Assembly (NCBI RefSeq): GCF_028464225.1 | Contig: NZ_JAQPCN010000007.1 | Coordinates: 62,001 to 126,000, forward strand | Direction of reading: 5' to 3' | Length of the DNA: 64,000 nt | From: Zeaxanthinibacter sp. PT1 | Lineage (GTDB): Bacteria > Bacteroidota > Bacteroidia > Flavobacteriales > Flavobacteriaceae | Part shown: one piece after another, positions 9,050 through 17,935 of the stretch | Position numbering within the stretch: the stretch's first letter is position 1 | How the letters are laid out: each line of letters opens with the position of its first letter | The notes under the pieces: generated by a model | Seen by the model: the letters and a program-made list of their open reading frames with translations, nothing else | Database searches by the model: none | What the model was told of the DNA's origin: nothing | Made by a program: the position numbers and the translations under genes

Positions 9050-9080
9050 AAAGCCTCCATTCAGGAGGCTTTATCTTTTT
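9050..9080. terminator. Bidirectional intrinsic terminator
   Basis: AAAGCCTCC (9050-9058) pairs with GGAGGCTTT (9064-9072) around a five-base loop, followed by a T-rich tract. It lies between the convergent lipoprotein gene and cysN, and the A-rich left flank allows it to serve both strands. Confidence 0.85.
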
Positions 9081-9098
9081 ATGTATTTTAGGTTTATG

Positions 9099-10355
9099 TT
9101 ATACAATCATTCCTGCGGCTACCGTTTCGTTGGTGGCATCATCGATAAGGATAATACTACCTGTTAAACGATTTTTTACATAGGGGTCTACCATCAGGGG
9201 CCTGGTTGTTTTGATCCTCACTTTGCTGATGTCATTCATCTGTAGGCTGTGATCGTCTTCTTTCTTCTCCAGCTTATTGATGTCTATTTTGTAAAGAACC
9301 TCCTTGATCATAGCCTTCTGGTCATTAGAAGTGTGCTTGATAGTATATTTGGACCGTGGCTTAGCGGCATCTTTGTTTAACCAGCATAACATCACTTCCA
9401 ACTCCTGGGAAGGCACAGGAGGATTGGTAGTCCTGGCAATCATATCACCCCTGCTGATATCAATATCATCTTTTAAGGTCAAGGCTACAGACATTGGTGC
9501 GAAAGCTTCTTCAATCTCACCACCGGGCCCTGTGATGCTTGCAATGGTCGAGCTTAATCCGGAGGGGAGAACTGTGACCAGGTCCCCAACACGAAAGCTT
9601 CCACTGGATATCCTGCCTGCATAGCCGCGGTAATCCAGGTATCCTTCCCTTTGTGGGCGCAAAACGGTCTGAACCGGGAATCGGGCGTCATCTTGAGAAA
9701 CGTCATTACTGATTTCCAGGGTTTCCAGGATATGTAATAAAGTTCCTCCATCGTACCACGGCATATGTTCAGATGGGTTGACTACGTTATCTCCTAAAAG
9801 CGCACTGATTGGGATAAAATGGGTATCAGTAACCTCTAATTTGGAAGAAAAGGACCTGAATTGGGACACAATTTCAGTAAATGCAGTTTCATCAAAATTG
9901 ACAAGATCCATCTTATTGACGCATACGATCAGGTGTGGGATCTTCAGTAAATTGGCTATAAATGCATGCCTTTTGGTTTGTTCAATGACCCCGTGCCGGG
10001 CATCGATCAAAACGATCGCCGCATTGGCCGTAGAAGCCCCGGTAACCATATTCCTGGTGTATTGTATATGACCTGGAGTGTCAGCGATGATAAATTTACG
10101 TTTTGGAGTAGTAAAGTAGCGATATGCAACATCTATAGTGATCCCTTGTTCTCTTTCATCCCTGAGCCCGTCTGTGAATAAGGCCAGGTCTATACCATTA
10201 TGCCCTTTTTTCTTACTGCTGTTCTCAACGGCCTCCATCTGGTCTTCAAAGATGGATTTGGAATCGTATAGCAGTCTCCCGATAAGGGTGCTTTTACCAT
10301 CGTCTACACTACCTGCAGTGGTAAACCGTAATAATTGATTTTGATGTATTTCCAT
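9099..10355 (-). CDS. cysN: Sulfate adenylyltransferase subunit 1 (GTPase) CysN
   Basis: The 418-residue protein has the translation-factor-type GTPase motifs: G15-S-V-D-D-G-K-S-T23, DTPGH and NKMD, followed by two beta-barrel domains. With CysD it forms ATP sulfurylase, which makes adenosine 5'-phosphosulfate from ATP and sulfate, driven by GTP hydrolysis. The start at 10355 (MEIHQNQLL) matches the family; an upstream in-frame start at 10430 would add 25 unrelated residues and overlap cysD. There is no C-terminal APS-kinase domain. cysD lies 19 bases upstream in the same operon. Confidence 0.95.
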   Translation of the reverse strand: MEIHQNQLLRFTTAGSVDDGKSTLIGRLLYDSKSIFEDQMEAVENSSKKKGHNGIDLALFTDGLRDEREQGITIDVAYRYFTTPKRKFIIADTPGHIQYTRNMVTGASTANAAIVLIDARHGVIEQTKRHAFIANLLKIPHLIVCVNKMDLVNFDETAFTEIVSQFRSFSSKLEVTDTHFIPISALLGDNVVNPSEHMPWYDGGTLLHILETLEISNDVSQDDARFPVQTVLRPQREGYLDYRGYAGRISSGSFRVGDLVTVLPSGLSSTIASITGPGGEIEEAFAPMSVALTLKDDIDISRGDMIARTTNPPVPSQELEVMLCWLNKDAAKPRSKYTIKHTSNDQKAMIKEVLYKIDINKLEKKEDDHSLQMNDISKVRIKTTRPLMVDPYVKNRLTGSIILIDDATNETVAAGMIV

Positions 10356-10374
10356 GATGTTGAAGTGCTGTTTC

Positions 10375-11280
10375 TTAAAAATATCCCTGTTTCTTTCGAT
10401 CTTCCATGGCAGTCTCCGAACGTTTATCATCTGAGCGGTTGCCCCGTTCGGTATGGCGCATCACAGAAACTTCTGCTACCACTTTTTCCAGGGTATCTGA
10501 ATCGGATTCAATTCCCCCGGTAATAGTAATATCACCCAGGGTACGGAAACGGATCTTTCGTTGTTCGATGGTCTCGTTCTCATCCAGTTTCAGAAATTCA
10601 GATGCCGGAATCCAGGAGTCATTACGCCAGACGACTTCTCTTTCATGCGCAAGGTATAAGGAGGGGATAGCAATATTTTCGCGTTTTATGTAATTCCATA
10701 CATCCATTTCGGTCCAGTTACTAATCGGGAATACTCTGAAATGTTCTCCTTCAAAATGCTGCCCGTTGAATATGTGCCAAAGTTCAGGACGTTGGTTTTT
10801 AGGATCCCATTGTCCGAAATCATCCCTATGGGAAAAGAATCGCTCCTTGGCCCGGGCCTTTTCCTCATCACGGCGCCCACCGCCTATGGCGCAATCGATC
10901 CGGTTCTCTTCAATGGCATCCAGCAGGGTAGTGATCTGTAGGGCATTCCTGGTGGCATGTTTACCCTTCTCTTCGGAAACCCTGCCCTGATCTATGGATT
11001 CCTGTACCGAACCGACGATCAATTCGGCATCCAGTTCGGCTATCAACTGGTCCCGGAATGCTATGGTTTCCGGGAAATTGTGTCCTGTATCCACGTGCAT
11101 AAAGGCAAAGGGAATTTTACAGGGATAAAATGCTTTCTTTGCGAGATGGGTAACGAGGATAGAATCCTTACCGCCGGAAAATAGGATTACTGGATTCTGG
11201 AATTGTGCGTGTACCTCTCTGAGCACATAAATGGCTTCGGCTTCCAGTTCGTCGAGGTAATTAAGGGAATGTGAACTCAT
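10375..11280 (-). CDS. cysD: Sulfate adenylyltransferase subunit 2 CysD
   Basis: The 301-residue protein carries the PP-loop ATP pyrophosphatase motif S35-G-G-K-D-S40 and the C-terminal arginine/glycine-rich stretch typical of CysD. It is the catalytic subunit of ATP sulfurylase and partners with CysN, whose gene follows after 19 bases. It is the first gene of the transcript. No sulfate transporter, APS kinase or APS/PAPS reductase gene is adjacent. Confidence 0.95.
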   Translation of the reverse strand: MSSHSLNYLDELEAEAIYVLREVHAQFQNPVILFSGGKDSILVTHLAKKAFYPCKIPFAFMHVDTGHNFPETIAFRDQLIAELDAELIVGSVQESIDQGRVSEEKGKHATRNALQITTLLDAIEENRIDCAIGGGRRDEEKARAKERFFSHRDDFGQWDPKNQRPELWHIFNGQHFEGEHFRVFPISNWTEMDVWNYIKRENIAIPSLYLAHEREVVWRNDSWIPASEFLKLDENETIEQRKIRFRTLGDITITGGIESDSDTLEKVVAEVSVMRHTERGNRSDDKRSETAMEDRKKQGYF

Positions 11281-11334
11281 TTAAAACGGTTTTACCAGGC
11301 TGTATAAAAGCAAGGTTGCTTTCGGCCTACGGGA

Positions 11335-11342
11335 CAAATATA
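11335..11342 (-). promoter_or_regulatory. Possible -7 promoter element for cysDN (TATATTTG on the minus strand)
   Basis: Plus-strand CAAATATA reads as TATATTTG on the minus strand, an exact TAnnTTTG match about 55 bases upstream of the cysD start. A -33 TTG is not evident. The rest of the 221-base gap between cysD and cysQ is AT-rich and I see no riboswitch-like fold in it. Confidence 0.35.
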
Positions 11343-11502
11343 TTAATTATCCTATCGGTTATATAGGGTAAATGGAATAATTATGAATTTTATAATATTT
11401 GGTGATAGATATTAGAAGTATTCTTTGGGATCATGGGATCCTCTGAGAATAATTCTGCGCATATTAAAGGAACGGTTAGTTTTTACCATTGGTAGAATAG
11501 AG

Positions 11503-12303
11503 TTAACCCTTTCGCCTTACTATGAAATTCGGGTTGGTAAGATCTTCTTTGTTGTAGTGTAGTTCGCTTTGTTCGCCAGCTTTAATGACTTCGAATCCTA
11601 CCGCCTTGCATATAGCATGACCGGCCGCGGTATCCCATTCCATCGTAGGGGAGAAGCGAGGATACAGGTCGGCCTCACCTTCGGCTAGAAGCCCAAATTT
11701 CAAAGAGCTCCCTTTGACCACCATTTCTATCTGCTCGTATGTAAGGCTGACGGACTTAATGTATTCCGAGGTCGATGTGTTTAAATGCGAACGACTGCGT
11801 GCCACCCGGAGTATTGTTGGATCTTTATCCGTTCCTGTCAATTGGGTAGCATGTTCCATAGAAATCTCGGCTGAAGGAGTATGAACCGGGATTGTCGCTT
11901 TAAAAGCGAGGTTTTCTTTAGTGTTACCCCAGTATAGCTCCCCACTGACAGGCACATAAATAACTCCGAGCACAGCTTGACCGCGTTCGCAATAGGCAAT
12001 ATTTACGGTGAATTCGCCATTCTGCTTAATAAATTCCTTTGTGCCGTCTAATGGGTCTACCAGCCAGCAATGTTTCCAATGTTGCCGTTCAGAATAGGGT
12101 GATTTGACGCTTTCTTCGCTGATGATAGGGATTCTCGTTTTTGACAGGTGTTCGAGAATTATTTTTTCTGCAGCAATGTCGGCCTGGGTCACTGGGGAAT
12201 CATCTTCTTTCCGCTGAACCTTGAAACCATGGCTATAGATTTCCATGATCTTTTTACCGGCTTCTATTGATGCGAAAATAGCTTTATGCAATAAGGCGTT
12301 CAT
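11503..12303 (-). CDS. cysQ: 3'(2'),5'-bisphosphate nucleotidase CysQ
   Basis: The 266-residue protein has the inositol-monophosphatase-superfamily metal sites E63-E64 and D83-P-L-D-G-T88, and the later WDTAAGHAI motif. CysQ dephosphorylates 3'-phosphoadenosine 5'-phosphate, the by-product of PAPS-using reactions, in the cytoplasm. Its location upstream of cysDN in the same orientation fits sulfur assimilation or sulfation, although a 222-base gap suggests separate transcription. Length and motifs are typical and the start ATG is unambiguous. Confidence 0.92.
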   Translation of the reverse strand: MNALLHKAIFASIEAGKKIMEIYSHGFKVQRKEDDSPVTQADIAAEKIILEHLSKTRIPIISEESVKSPYSERQHWKHCWLVDPLDGTKEFIKQNGEFTVNIAYCERGQAVLGVIYVPVSGELYWGNTKENLAFKATIPVHTPSAEISMEHATQLTGTDKDPTILRVARSRSHLNTSTSEYIKSVSLTYEQIEMVVKGSSLKFGLLAEGEADLYPRFSPTMEWDTAAGHAICKAVGFEVIKAGEQSELHYNKEDLTNPNFIVRRKG

Positions 12304-12425
12304 GAGTACTCTTTGATATAAAATTAGGGTAAGATCCTTATTTTTCCTGCCCTATGAGAATATTTTAGCTGATTTACCTGAAAACAGTATCATATCGAAT
12401 ATTTGCCCGTTTTATCGTCAATTGC

Positions 12426-12456
12426 TTGGGGGCAAGTCCCGCTGCACCTATCTTTG
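12426..12456 (+). promoter_or_regulatory. Predicted Bacteroidota promoter for the OmpA-family gene
   Basis: TTG at 12426-12428 is followed, after 20 bases, by TATCTTTG (12449-12456). This matches the TTG-N(17-23)-TAnnTTTG consensus in both elements and spacing, the best promoter match I found in the window. The core ends 29 bases before the ATG at 12486. It also argues against an in-frame ATG at 12426, which would start inside the promoter. Confidence 0.6.
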
Positions 12457-12485
12457 TGGGAAAATTAGTCCCAAATTTGTACGAC

Positions 12486-13649
12486 ATGAGAACTTACGGC
12501 TGCGCACTTGCGCTCATCTTATTATTCACCACCTTTTCTTATTCACAGGATATCCCTGAACTAACAGCTAAGGACAGTATTATAAAAAGCTCCTGGATTT
12601 TTGGTCTCGGGGTAAACATCGTCGATGACTCTGGCGATGCTTTTGAAGATTTTACTACGACTAAGGATCAATGGAACATAGTACCTTTTCCTTCGCGCAT
12701 TTCCATTGGACGATATTTTAAAAGCGGGCTTGGATTAGAGGCGATAGGGACTTACAATGTATATAAGGAGGGAAATATCATTGACGGAGTAGTAAATCCT
12801 GAGGACAAAGATTATTATGCGATTGATGCGCGACTTAGCTATGACCTGAATAGGATTTTTGGTCAGACTGGCTGGTTTGATCCTTATTTGGGCGGAGGAA
12901 TCGGCTATACCGAAGCAAATGACATAGGGAGGGGGACATACAATGCCACCATAGGATTCCGAACCTGGTTTTCTGACCGTTGGGGCCTGGATTTAAATAG
13001 TTCCGGTAAATGGTCTATAGGAAACGAAGCCACCAATCATATACAGCATGGCGCAGCAGTGGTCTACCAGTTTGGTATAGAAAAAGGACTATCTAAGAAA
13101 GGCGAAGAGAAACTGGCATTGATACAACAGCTGGAGGAGGAGCAACAACGCGAACAGGATTCCATTGCTGCTGCGCGGCAAGCAGAAGCAGAGGCACAGG
13201 CACTTGCTGAGCGAATGGCTCGTGAGAAAGAGGAAGCGGCCAGGCGAGCAGCGGAAGAAGCCGAACAGGCCAGGAAGACGCAGCTAGAAAACCAGATCAA
13301 AGGTCTGGGCAAGATTTACTTCGCATTTAATTCGAGCAGCCTGAACCAGGAATCCAAAGCTACACTGGATCAGCTTGCAAACCTTATGAATGAAAACAAC
13401 GGGATAAAGCTACAAGTGAATGCCCATACGGATAGCAGGGGGCCAGAGACATATAACCAGGTCTTATCGCAGAAACGAGCGGAAAATACGGTAAGTTATC
13501 TGCTTTCTAAAGGAATAGCAGATGATCGAATGGAAGCAAATGGATTTGGTGAATCCCAGCCGGTTAATAATTGTACCGATGGAGTTCCGTGTTCAGCTGC
13601 AGAACACAGGGCAAACAGGAGATCAGAATTTATTGTTCTCGAATTGTAA
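12486..13649 (+). CDS. OmpA-family outer-membrane protein
   Basis: A signal peptide (about residues 1-20, ending FSYSQ) is followed by an N-terminal beta-barrel-like domain of about 185 residues. Next comes a strongly charged Glu/Ala/Arg coiled coil (about 205-270), and then a C-terminal OmpA domain that binds peptidoglycan non-covalently (NAHTDSRGP and the NRRSEF end). It probably links the outer membrane to the cell wall. The protein is 387 residues from this start. The gene stands alone between cysQ (divergent) and the polysaccharide locus, with its own promoter-like sequence. Confidence 0.92.
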   Translation: MRTYGCALALILLFTTFSYSQDIPELTAKDSIIKSSWIFGLGVNIVDDSGDAFEDFTTTKDQWNIVPFPSRISIGRYFKSGLGLEAIGTYNVYKEGNIIDGVVNPEDKDYYAIDARLSYDLNRIFGQTGWFDPYLGGGIGYTEANDIGRGTYNATIGFRTWFSDRWGLDLNSSGKWSIGNEATNHIQHGAAVVYQFGIEKGLSKKGEEKLALIQQLEEEQQREQDSIAAARQAEAEAQALAERMAREKEEAARRAAEEAEQARKTQLENQIKGLGKIYFAFNSSSLNQESKATLDQLANLMNENNGIKLQVNAHTDSRGPETYNQVLSQKRAENTVSYLLSKGIADDRMEANGFGESQPVNNCTDGVPCSAAEHRANRRSEFIVLEL

Positions 13650-13738
13650 TGTTCTGTTAACTTTTCGAACAAAGACAATACGTTTTTTACTTTCGACGTT
13701 TTTATTTGTTTAATGAATATTATATCCCCTGATTATAT

Positions 13739-15487
13739 ATGATTATCCTTGGACTGAATTACTATTTTCACGATTCCACAGCGTGTGTTATAAAGGACGG
13801 TAAACTCATAGCAGCCATTGAAGAGGAACGGCTGTCTCGTGTTAAGCATACCGGGGCTTTTCCTGAAAAAGCAATACAAAGATGTCTGGATACTGCAGGA
13901 ATTACATTCAAGGATATTGACCATATTGCAGTTTCCATTAAACCTACGGCACATTGGTTTAAAAAATCATTATATGTCCTGAAAAACCTTAGAAGTTTCA
14001 TGCCCTTTTTCGGCCACCACGTGGTAAATGCCTATGCCAAACAGCGTAGGTTTAAAATTTGGTACAGCAATAACTTTACTTCTGGTAAAAAACCTAAGGT
14101 ACATTTCATAGAGCACCACCTTACCCATGTGGCCGGTACTTTTTTTGTTTCACCTTATAAGGAAGCTGCTTTATTAGGTATAGATGGTTCTGGCGAATGG
14201 GCTACCACATGGCTGGGTTATGGAAAAGATAATGCCATAGAAAACTATGGTCAGAGTTTTTTTCCGAATTCCTTTGGTTCATTTTATGAAACTGTCACTC
14301 AATTTTGTGGATTTATACCAAATTATGATGAAGGTAAGACGATGGGACTAGCCCCTATGGGTGATCCCTCTGTCTTTGAGGATGAAGTTAAGAAAATGAT
14401 CTGGGTTACGGAGAAAGGCGAGGTCAAAGTAGACCTCAGTTATTTTAATTTCCAGCATCTTATTAAAAAAACCTACTCAGAAAAATTTATAAAAATATTT
14501 GGTGAACCCCGAGCACCTAAGGGGGAGTTCAAGAAACATCACCTGGACCTGGCTGCTGCTTTCCAAAAAGTCTTAGAGGAAAGAGTGTTAGAATTATGCC
14601 AGCTGTTACATAAGAAGACCAATGCCGATTACCTGGTAATATCCGGCGGCGTTTCCTTGAATAGTGTAATGAATGGTCGTATTGTCAGGGAAACTCCTTT
14701 CAAGGATGTTTATGTCATGCCGGCAGCCGGGGATAATGGTACTGCCTTAGGGGCTGCGTATTATCTTTATAATGGTATATTAAATAAGCCACGGACTTTT
14801 GTTCATGATAATCCATATGTCGGAACATCTTATTCAGATGAGGAGATTGAAAAAGTAATCAATGGTGCAAAATTACAATTTCGCAAAGTTGAAAATATAA
14901 CTAAAGAAGCAGCGAAGTTATTGGCAACCGGCAAAATAATTGGCTGGTTCCAGGGGAAGATGGAAATTGGTCCCAGGGCTTTGGGAAGTCGCAGTATCCT
15001 GGCTAACCCTGCATTTCCTCAAATGAAGGATAAGATCAATTCGGAAGTTAAATTCAGGGAGGCCTACAGACCCTTTGCCCCGTCCGCACTTAAGGAGAGC
15101 TATAAAGAATATTTTGAACTAGAGGTTGAAGCCCCATTCATGTTGAAAGTTTGCCAGGTGAAAGAGGATAAAAAAGAGATCATTCCGGCTGTGACTCACG
15201 TAGACGGTAGTGCCAGGCTACAGACAGTTGACAAGAATATTCATCCGCTGTACCACGGTGTAATCAGTGAGCTCGGAGAGATCACAGGAGTTCCGGTTAT
15301 CTTGAATACGAGCTTTAATATTCAAGGAGAACCTGTGGTGGAATCACCACATGATGCCATCCGATGTTTTTATTCAACTGGGCTAGACGCTTTGTGTATC
15401 GGCAGTTACATACTGGAGAAAGAAGTAACCCAGGAAAAAATAAGCGTGTACAATTCTAATACGGATAGTATACTGGTTGATCAGTAA
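13739..15487 (+). CDS. NodU/CmcH-type carbamoyltransferase
   Basis: The 582-residue protein begins ILGLNYYFHDSTACVI and contains the H126-H127-x2-H130 motif (HHLTH) expected to bind metal, IDGSGEWATT, and a C-terminal YrdC-fold-like half with GPRALGSRS and NTSFNIQGEP. This family moves a carbamoyl group from carbamoyl phosphate onto hydroxyl groups of sugars or antibiotics (NodU, TobZ, CmcH). Here it opens the surface-polysaccharide locus, so a sugar or lipid-linked acceptor is the natural guess. It is followed by divergently oriented acyltransferase genes. Motifs appear complete; the acceptor is unknown. Confidence 0.9.
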   Translation: MIILGLNYYFHDSTACVIKDGKLIAAIEEERLSRVKHTGAFPEKAIQRCLDTAGITFKDIDHIAVSIKPTAHWFKKSLYVLKNLRSFMPFFGHHVVNAYAKQRRFKIWYSNNFTSGKKPKVHFIEHHLTHVAGTFFVSPYKEAALLGIDGSGEWATTWLGYGKDNAIENYGQSFFPNSFGSFYETVTQFCGFIPNYDEGKTMGLAPMGDPSVFEDEVKKMIWVTEKGEVKVDLSYFNFQHLIKKTYSEKFIKIFGEPRAPKGEFKKHHLDLAAAFQKVLEERVLELCQLLHKKTNADYLVISGGVSLNSVMNGRIVRETPFKDVYVMPAAGDNGTALGAAYYLYNGILNKPRTFVHDNPYVGTSYSDEEIEKVINGAKLQFRKVENITKEAAKLLATGKIIGWFQGKMEIGPRALGSRSILANPAFPQMKDKINSEVKFREAYRPFAPSALKESYKEYFELEVEAPFMLKVCQVKEDKKEIIPAVTHVDGSARLQTVDKNIHPLYHGVISELGEITGVPVILNTSFNIQGEPVVESPHDAIRCFYSTGLDALCIGSYILEKEVTQEKISVYNSNTDSILVDQ

Positions 15488-15587
15488 ATCAACTCACTTT
15501 TGATATAGTTCCTAAACTGATTCTTTCAGAGATTAGCTTAGTTAAAAGATTAAAGCTGGATAATATTGAACGGTTATTTACGCGATT

Positions 15588-16619
15588 TTAATCGCTCGAT
15601 TTCCAATCAAAATCATCCAGCTTTTTAGCTTGCTCCTTGTAGAAGAACTTGTCGTATTGGAACAACTTACCCAGTATCCCTTTATCTCTTAAATATTGGC
15701 TTAATTCCAGTTTTTTAGTGTGGATAAAAGATGCTATTGCAGCTTGTACTGAATTCTTTTTGTAATACAGTTTAAAGTAATAATCGTAGGATTGGTTACA
15801 CCACTTAATCTTATAATCGTTTTCACCTTTAGCAAGGTCAAATACCTGAATATTCTGATCAAGGCACCATTGCAAATGTTTCAGCATGCTGATGTCTCCC
15901 AGGTTGTAATTAGAATAGTCGATATCGTAAGTCTGAATAAAACTGAACAGATGGCGGTGTTGAAGAAAATTAAGTGTTAGGGTGATTGGTTTCTTTTCGT
16001 CGTAAATAACGAATAGAACTGCTTTTTTTTCGTTGATTAAGGGATAGGCTAGGTCGTAATAATACTTCCAATGCAGCAGGTTCCGATTGTACATGGATTT
16101 TTCCTCGAATCGGGCGCTCAGCAGCTTATAAAAATCATCAAATAAGCGGTCATATTCTTCCCTGCCTATTTTACCGAAGAAGAATTGATAGGAGATCTTG
16201 TGCTCTGCCTCAAGTTTTCTGAGTTTTGAACGTAAATTTTTACGGTTACGGCTGCTTAGTTGCTGTTCTAGGTATAGATCAACGGAATTGAATTTATCGA
16301 GATTTACCAGGAAACCAGGGTATTGCCTGATCGTTTTTACATGATACTGTTCCGTTAGCTCGGTATTAGTTAAGTTAAAAAATTCTGGGATGTCCCATAC
16401 TTTGAAAATTCTATGATTATGGAACCCTCCCATCGGATAATGCATTACATTAAACAAGTTACCCGTTAACTCATTACTGACCTCATTTTGAAATACGGGA
16501 GCTGTGCGCTGGTTGAAGAAGATATCAAAATAGAAATTATAAGAAGGGACTCCGAGGAGTCGTTTATGCCACCCGGGTTTATTCTTATTCTCCCATAAAT
16601 CAATAAAAGGTTCCTTCAT
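15588..16619 (-). CDS. FemAB/GNAT-like acyltransferase (BioF2-type), paralogue A
   Basis: The 343-residue soluble protein has the central pattern of FemAB-like double-GNAT enzymes: a basic helix with SRKNLRSKLRKL-type sequence (SSRNRKNLRSKLRK), then FFGKIG, then a core strand/loop FDLAKGENDYKIKW near the C-terminus. It closely resembles the next gene in arrangement and motifs, so the two are probably an old tandem duplication. FemAB relatives add amino acids to peptidoglycan stems from aminoacyl-tRNA; the BioF2-like branch often appears in polysaccharide or secretion loci with unknown acceptors. The 53-base gap to its neighbour suggests one transcript. Confidence 0.75.
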   Translation of the reverse strand: MKEPFIDLWENKNKPGWHKRLLGVPSYNFYFDIFFNQRTAPVFQNEVSNELTGNLFNVMHYPMGGFHNHRIFKVWDIPEFFNLTNTELTEQYHVKTIRQYPGFLVNLDKFNSVDLYLEQQLSSRNRKNLRSKLRKLEAEHKISYQFFFGKIGREEYDRLFDDFYKLLSARFEEKSMYNRNLLHWKYYYDLAYPLINEKKAVLFVIYDEKKPITLTLNFLQHRHLFSFIQTYDIDYSNYNLGDISMLKHLQWCLDQNIQVFDLAKGENDYKIKWCNQSYDYYFKLYYKKNSVQAAIASFIHTKKLELSQYLRDKGILGKLFQYDKFFYKEQAKKLDDFDWKSSD

Positions 16620-16672
16620 TTAATAGTAATAACCAAGGACCAAGATAACGATTTTGTAATAGTGAAAAATGT

Positions 16673-17914
16673 TTAGTTTAGCTGAAGAAATTTAGTGGTT
16701 TCCTTCCCTGAAATAAAGTATAATCCATCTTCGTCTTTTGATCGAAAAACCTCAATGTCTATATAATGTTCCGTTGTCAGATAAAGAAATTCGAATATAA
16801 TCGGGCGTAGCCAAGCATTTTCCTCTTCAGTCAAGCGTATTTTTTCTAATGATTCTTCAATCGGCTTTTGCTCGACATCAGTGAATTCATAGGTAGTATT
16901 AGTTTTAACCTCCTGTTTCTTGGCTCTTAGTTTATAGGTTATTTTATGTAATTTTTCATTAAAACCCTTATCTCGCAGTGATTGTTTCAATTGCAGGTAG
17001 AATTTGAGAGACCTCGCTATCAGGCTGGCTTTTAAAGAATTGGTATCGTAATATATGTGGTAATCAAATGGATATTCCTTACTTGCCCAACGAGTTTTAT
17101 AATCAAAGTACCCCTTGGAAAAATCGAAGGTTTTTATATCATTTTCCAGGCTCCATTCAATCAGTTTCATTATCGTCACCGAACCGAGGTGAAATTTGAA
17201 AAAATCAATATCAAATACAGTAATGGCATCGAACAGTATGTCTTCGGAAAAGAAGTTTAATGTAACTCCGATGGGTTTATCTTCATGATAGATCACATAT
17301 AAGCCTGCCGATTTTTCTAAGATCATCGAATAGGTTACTTCGTGATAGAAATTCCATTCTGCCGGATCAAGATTGTTATTGTATACTTCTTTATCATCAA
17401 AACGCTTCTCCAGGAGTTCACGAAAATTTTTAAAAATATAATCGTATTCTGAACGATCTATATCACCGCGAAACATTTTATAACGAATATCGAAACTCTC
17501 TTCAAGCCTTCTCTTATATTTATTGAGCTTATACCGGCTGCTTTTACTGAAGCGCTTGCTCATAAAGTCGCCCAGGTTCTTATAGGGTGAAAGATCGATA
17601 AGATAACCCGGGTATTGAGATACCTTATAATGGCCTAAAGTCTTATTTTCAGGTTGTGTAGGTATGTTGAAATACTGCGGTACGTCATAGACTAAGAACG
17701 TTTTTCCTTTCCAGGCAGATAAGTTGCTTTCGTCTAGTTGAAAATCAACCCCTTTGGTTAGGTTGGCTCCGTCATTGATGTATATGGGAAGCTTATCATT
17801 CTTATGAAAACGGATGTTATGAAAAGGACCGGTAATGGGTAGATCTCCATCTTTACAAAAATGTTTTCGCCAAATATTCAGAAAAGTTGGTGAAGTGAAC
17901 GGGTTAAGGTTCAT
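16673..17914 (-). CDS. FemAB/GNAT-like acyltransferase (BioF2-type), paralogue B with C-terminal extension
   Basis: The first ~335 of 413 residues parallel the downstream neighbour: a basic SSRYKLNKYKRRL helix, MFRGDIDRSEYD, then FDFSKGYFDYKTRW followed by an aromatic YHIYY segment. The last ~75 residues are an acidic extra domain (around ENAWLRPIIFEFLYL) that the paralogue lacks and that I do not recognise. No signal peptide or membrane segment is visible, so it should act in the cytoplasm. It likely transfers an acyl or aminoacyl group to a polysaccharide precursor, but this is inferred from family and context only. Confidence 0.72.
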   Translation of the reverse strand: MNLNPFTSPTFLNIWRKHFCKDGDLPITGPFHNIRFHKNDKLPIYINDGANLTKGVDFQLDESNLSAWKGKTFLVYDVPQYFNIPTQPENKTLGHYKVSQYPGYLIDLSPYKNLGDFMSKRFSKSSRYKLNKYKRRLEESFDIRYKMFRGDIDRSEYDYIFKNFRELLEKRFDDKEVYNNNLDPAEWNFYHEVTYSMILEKSAGLYVIYHEDKPIGVTLNFFSEDILFDAITVFDIDFFKFHLGSVTIMKLIEWSLENDIKTFDFSKGYFDYKTRWASKEYPFDYHIYYDTNSLKASLIARSLKFYLQLKQSLRDKGFNEKLHKITYKLRAKKQEVKTNTTYEFTDVEQKPIEESLEKIRLTEEENAWLRPIIFEFLYLTTEHYIDIEVFRSKDEDGLYFISGKETTKFLQLN

Positions 17915-17935
17915 ATAATTTTGAAAATATTTTAT

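Noticed and set aside
10356..10430. Upstream start for cysN
   Set aside because: The 25 extra residues overlap the end of cysD and are not CysN-like; MEIHQNQLL at 10355 gives the standard N-terminus.
12426..12485. Upstream start for the OmpA-family gene
   Set aside because: It would put 20 residues before the signal peptide and place the predicted promoter inside the coding region.
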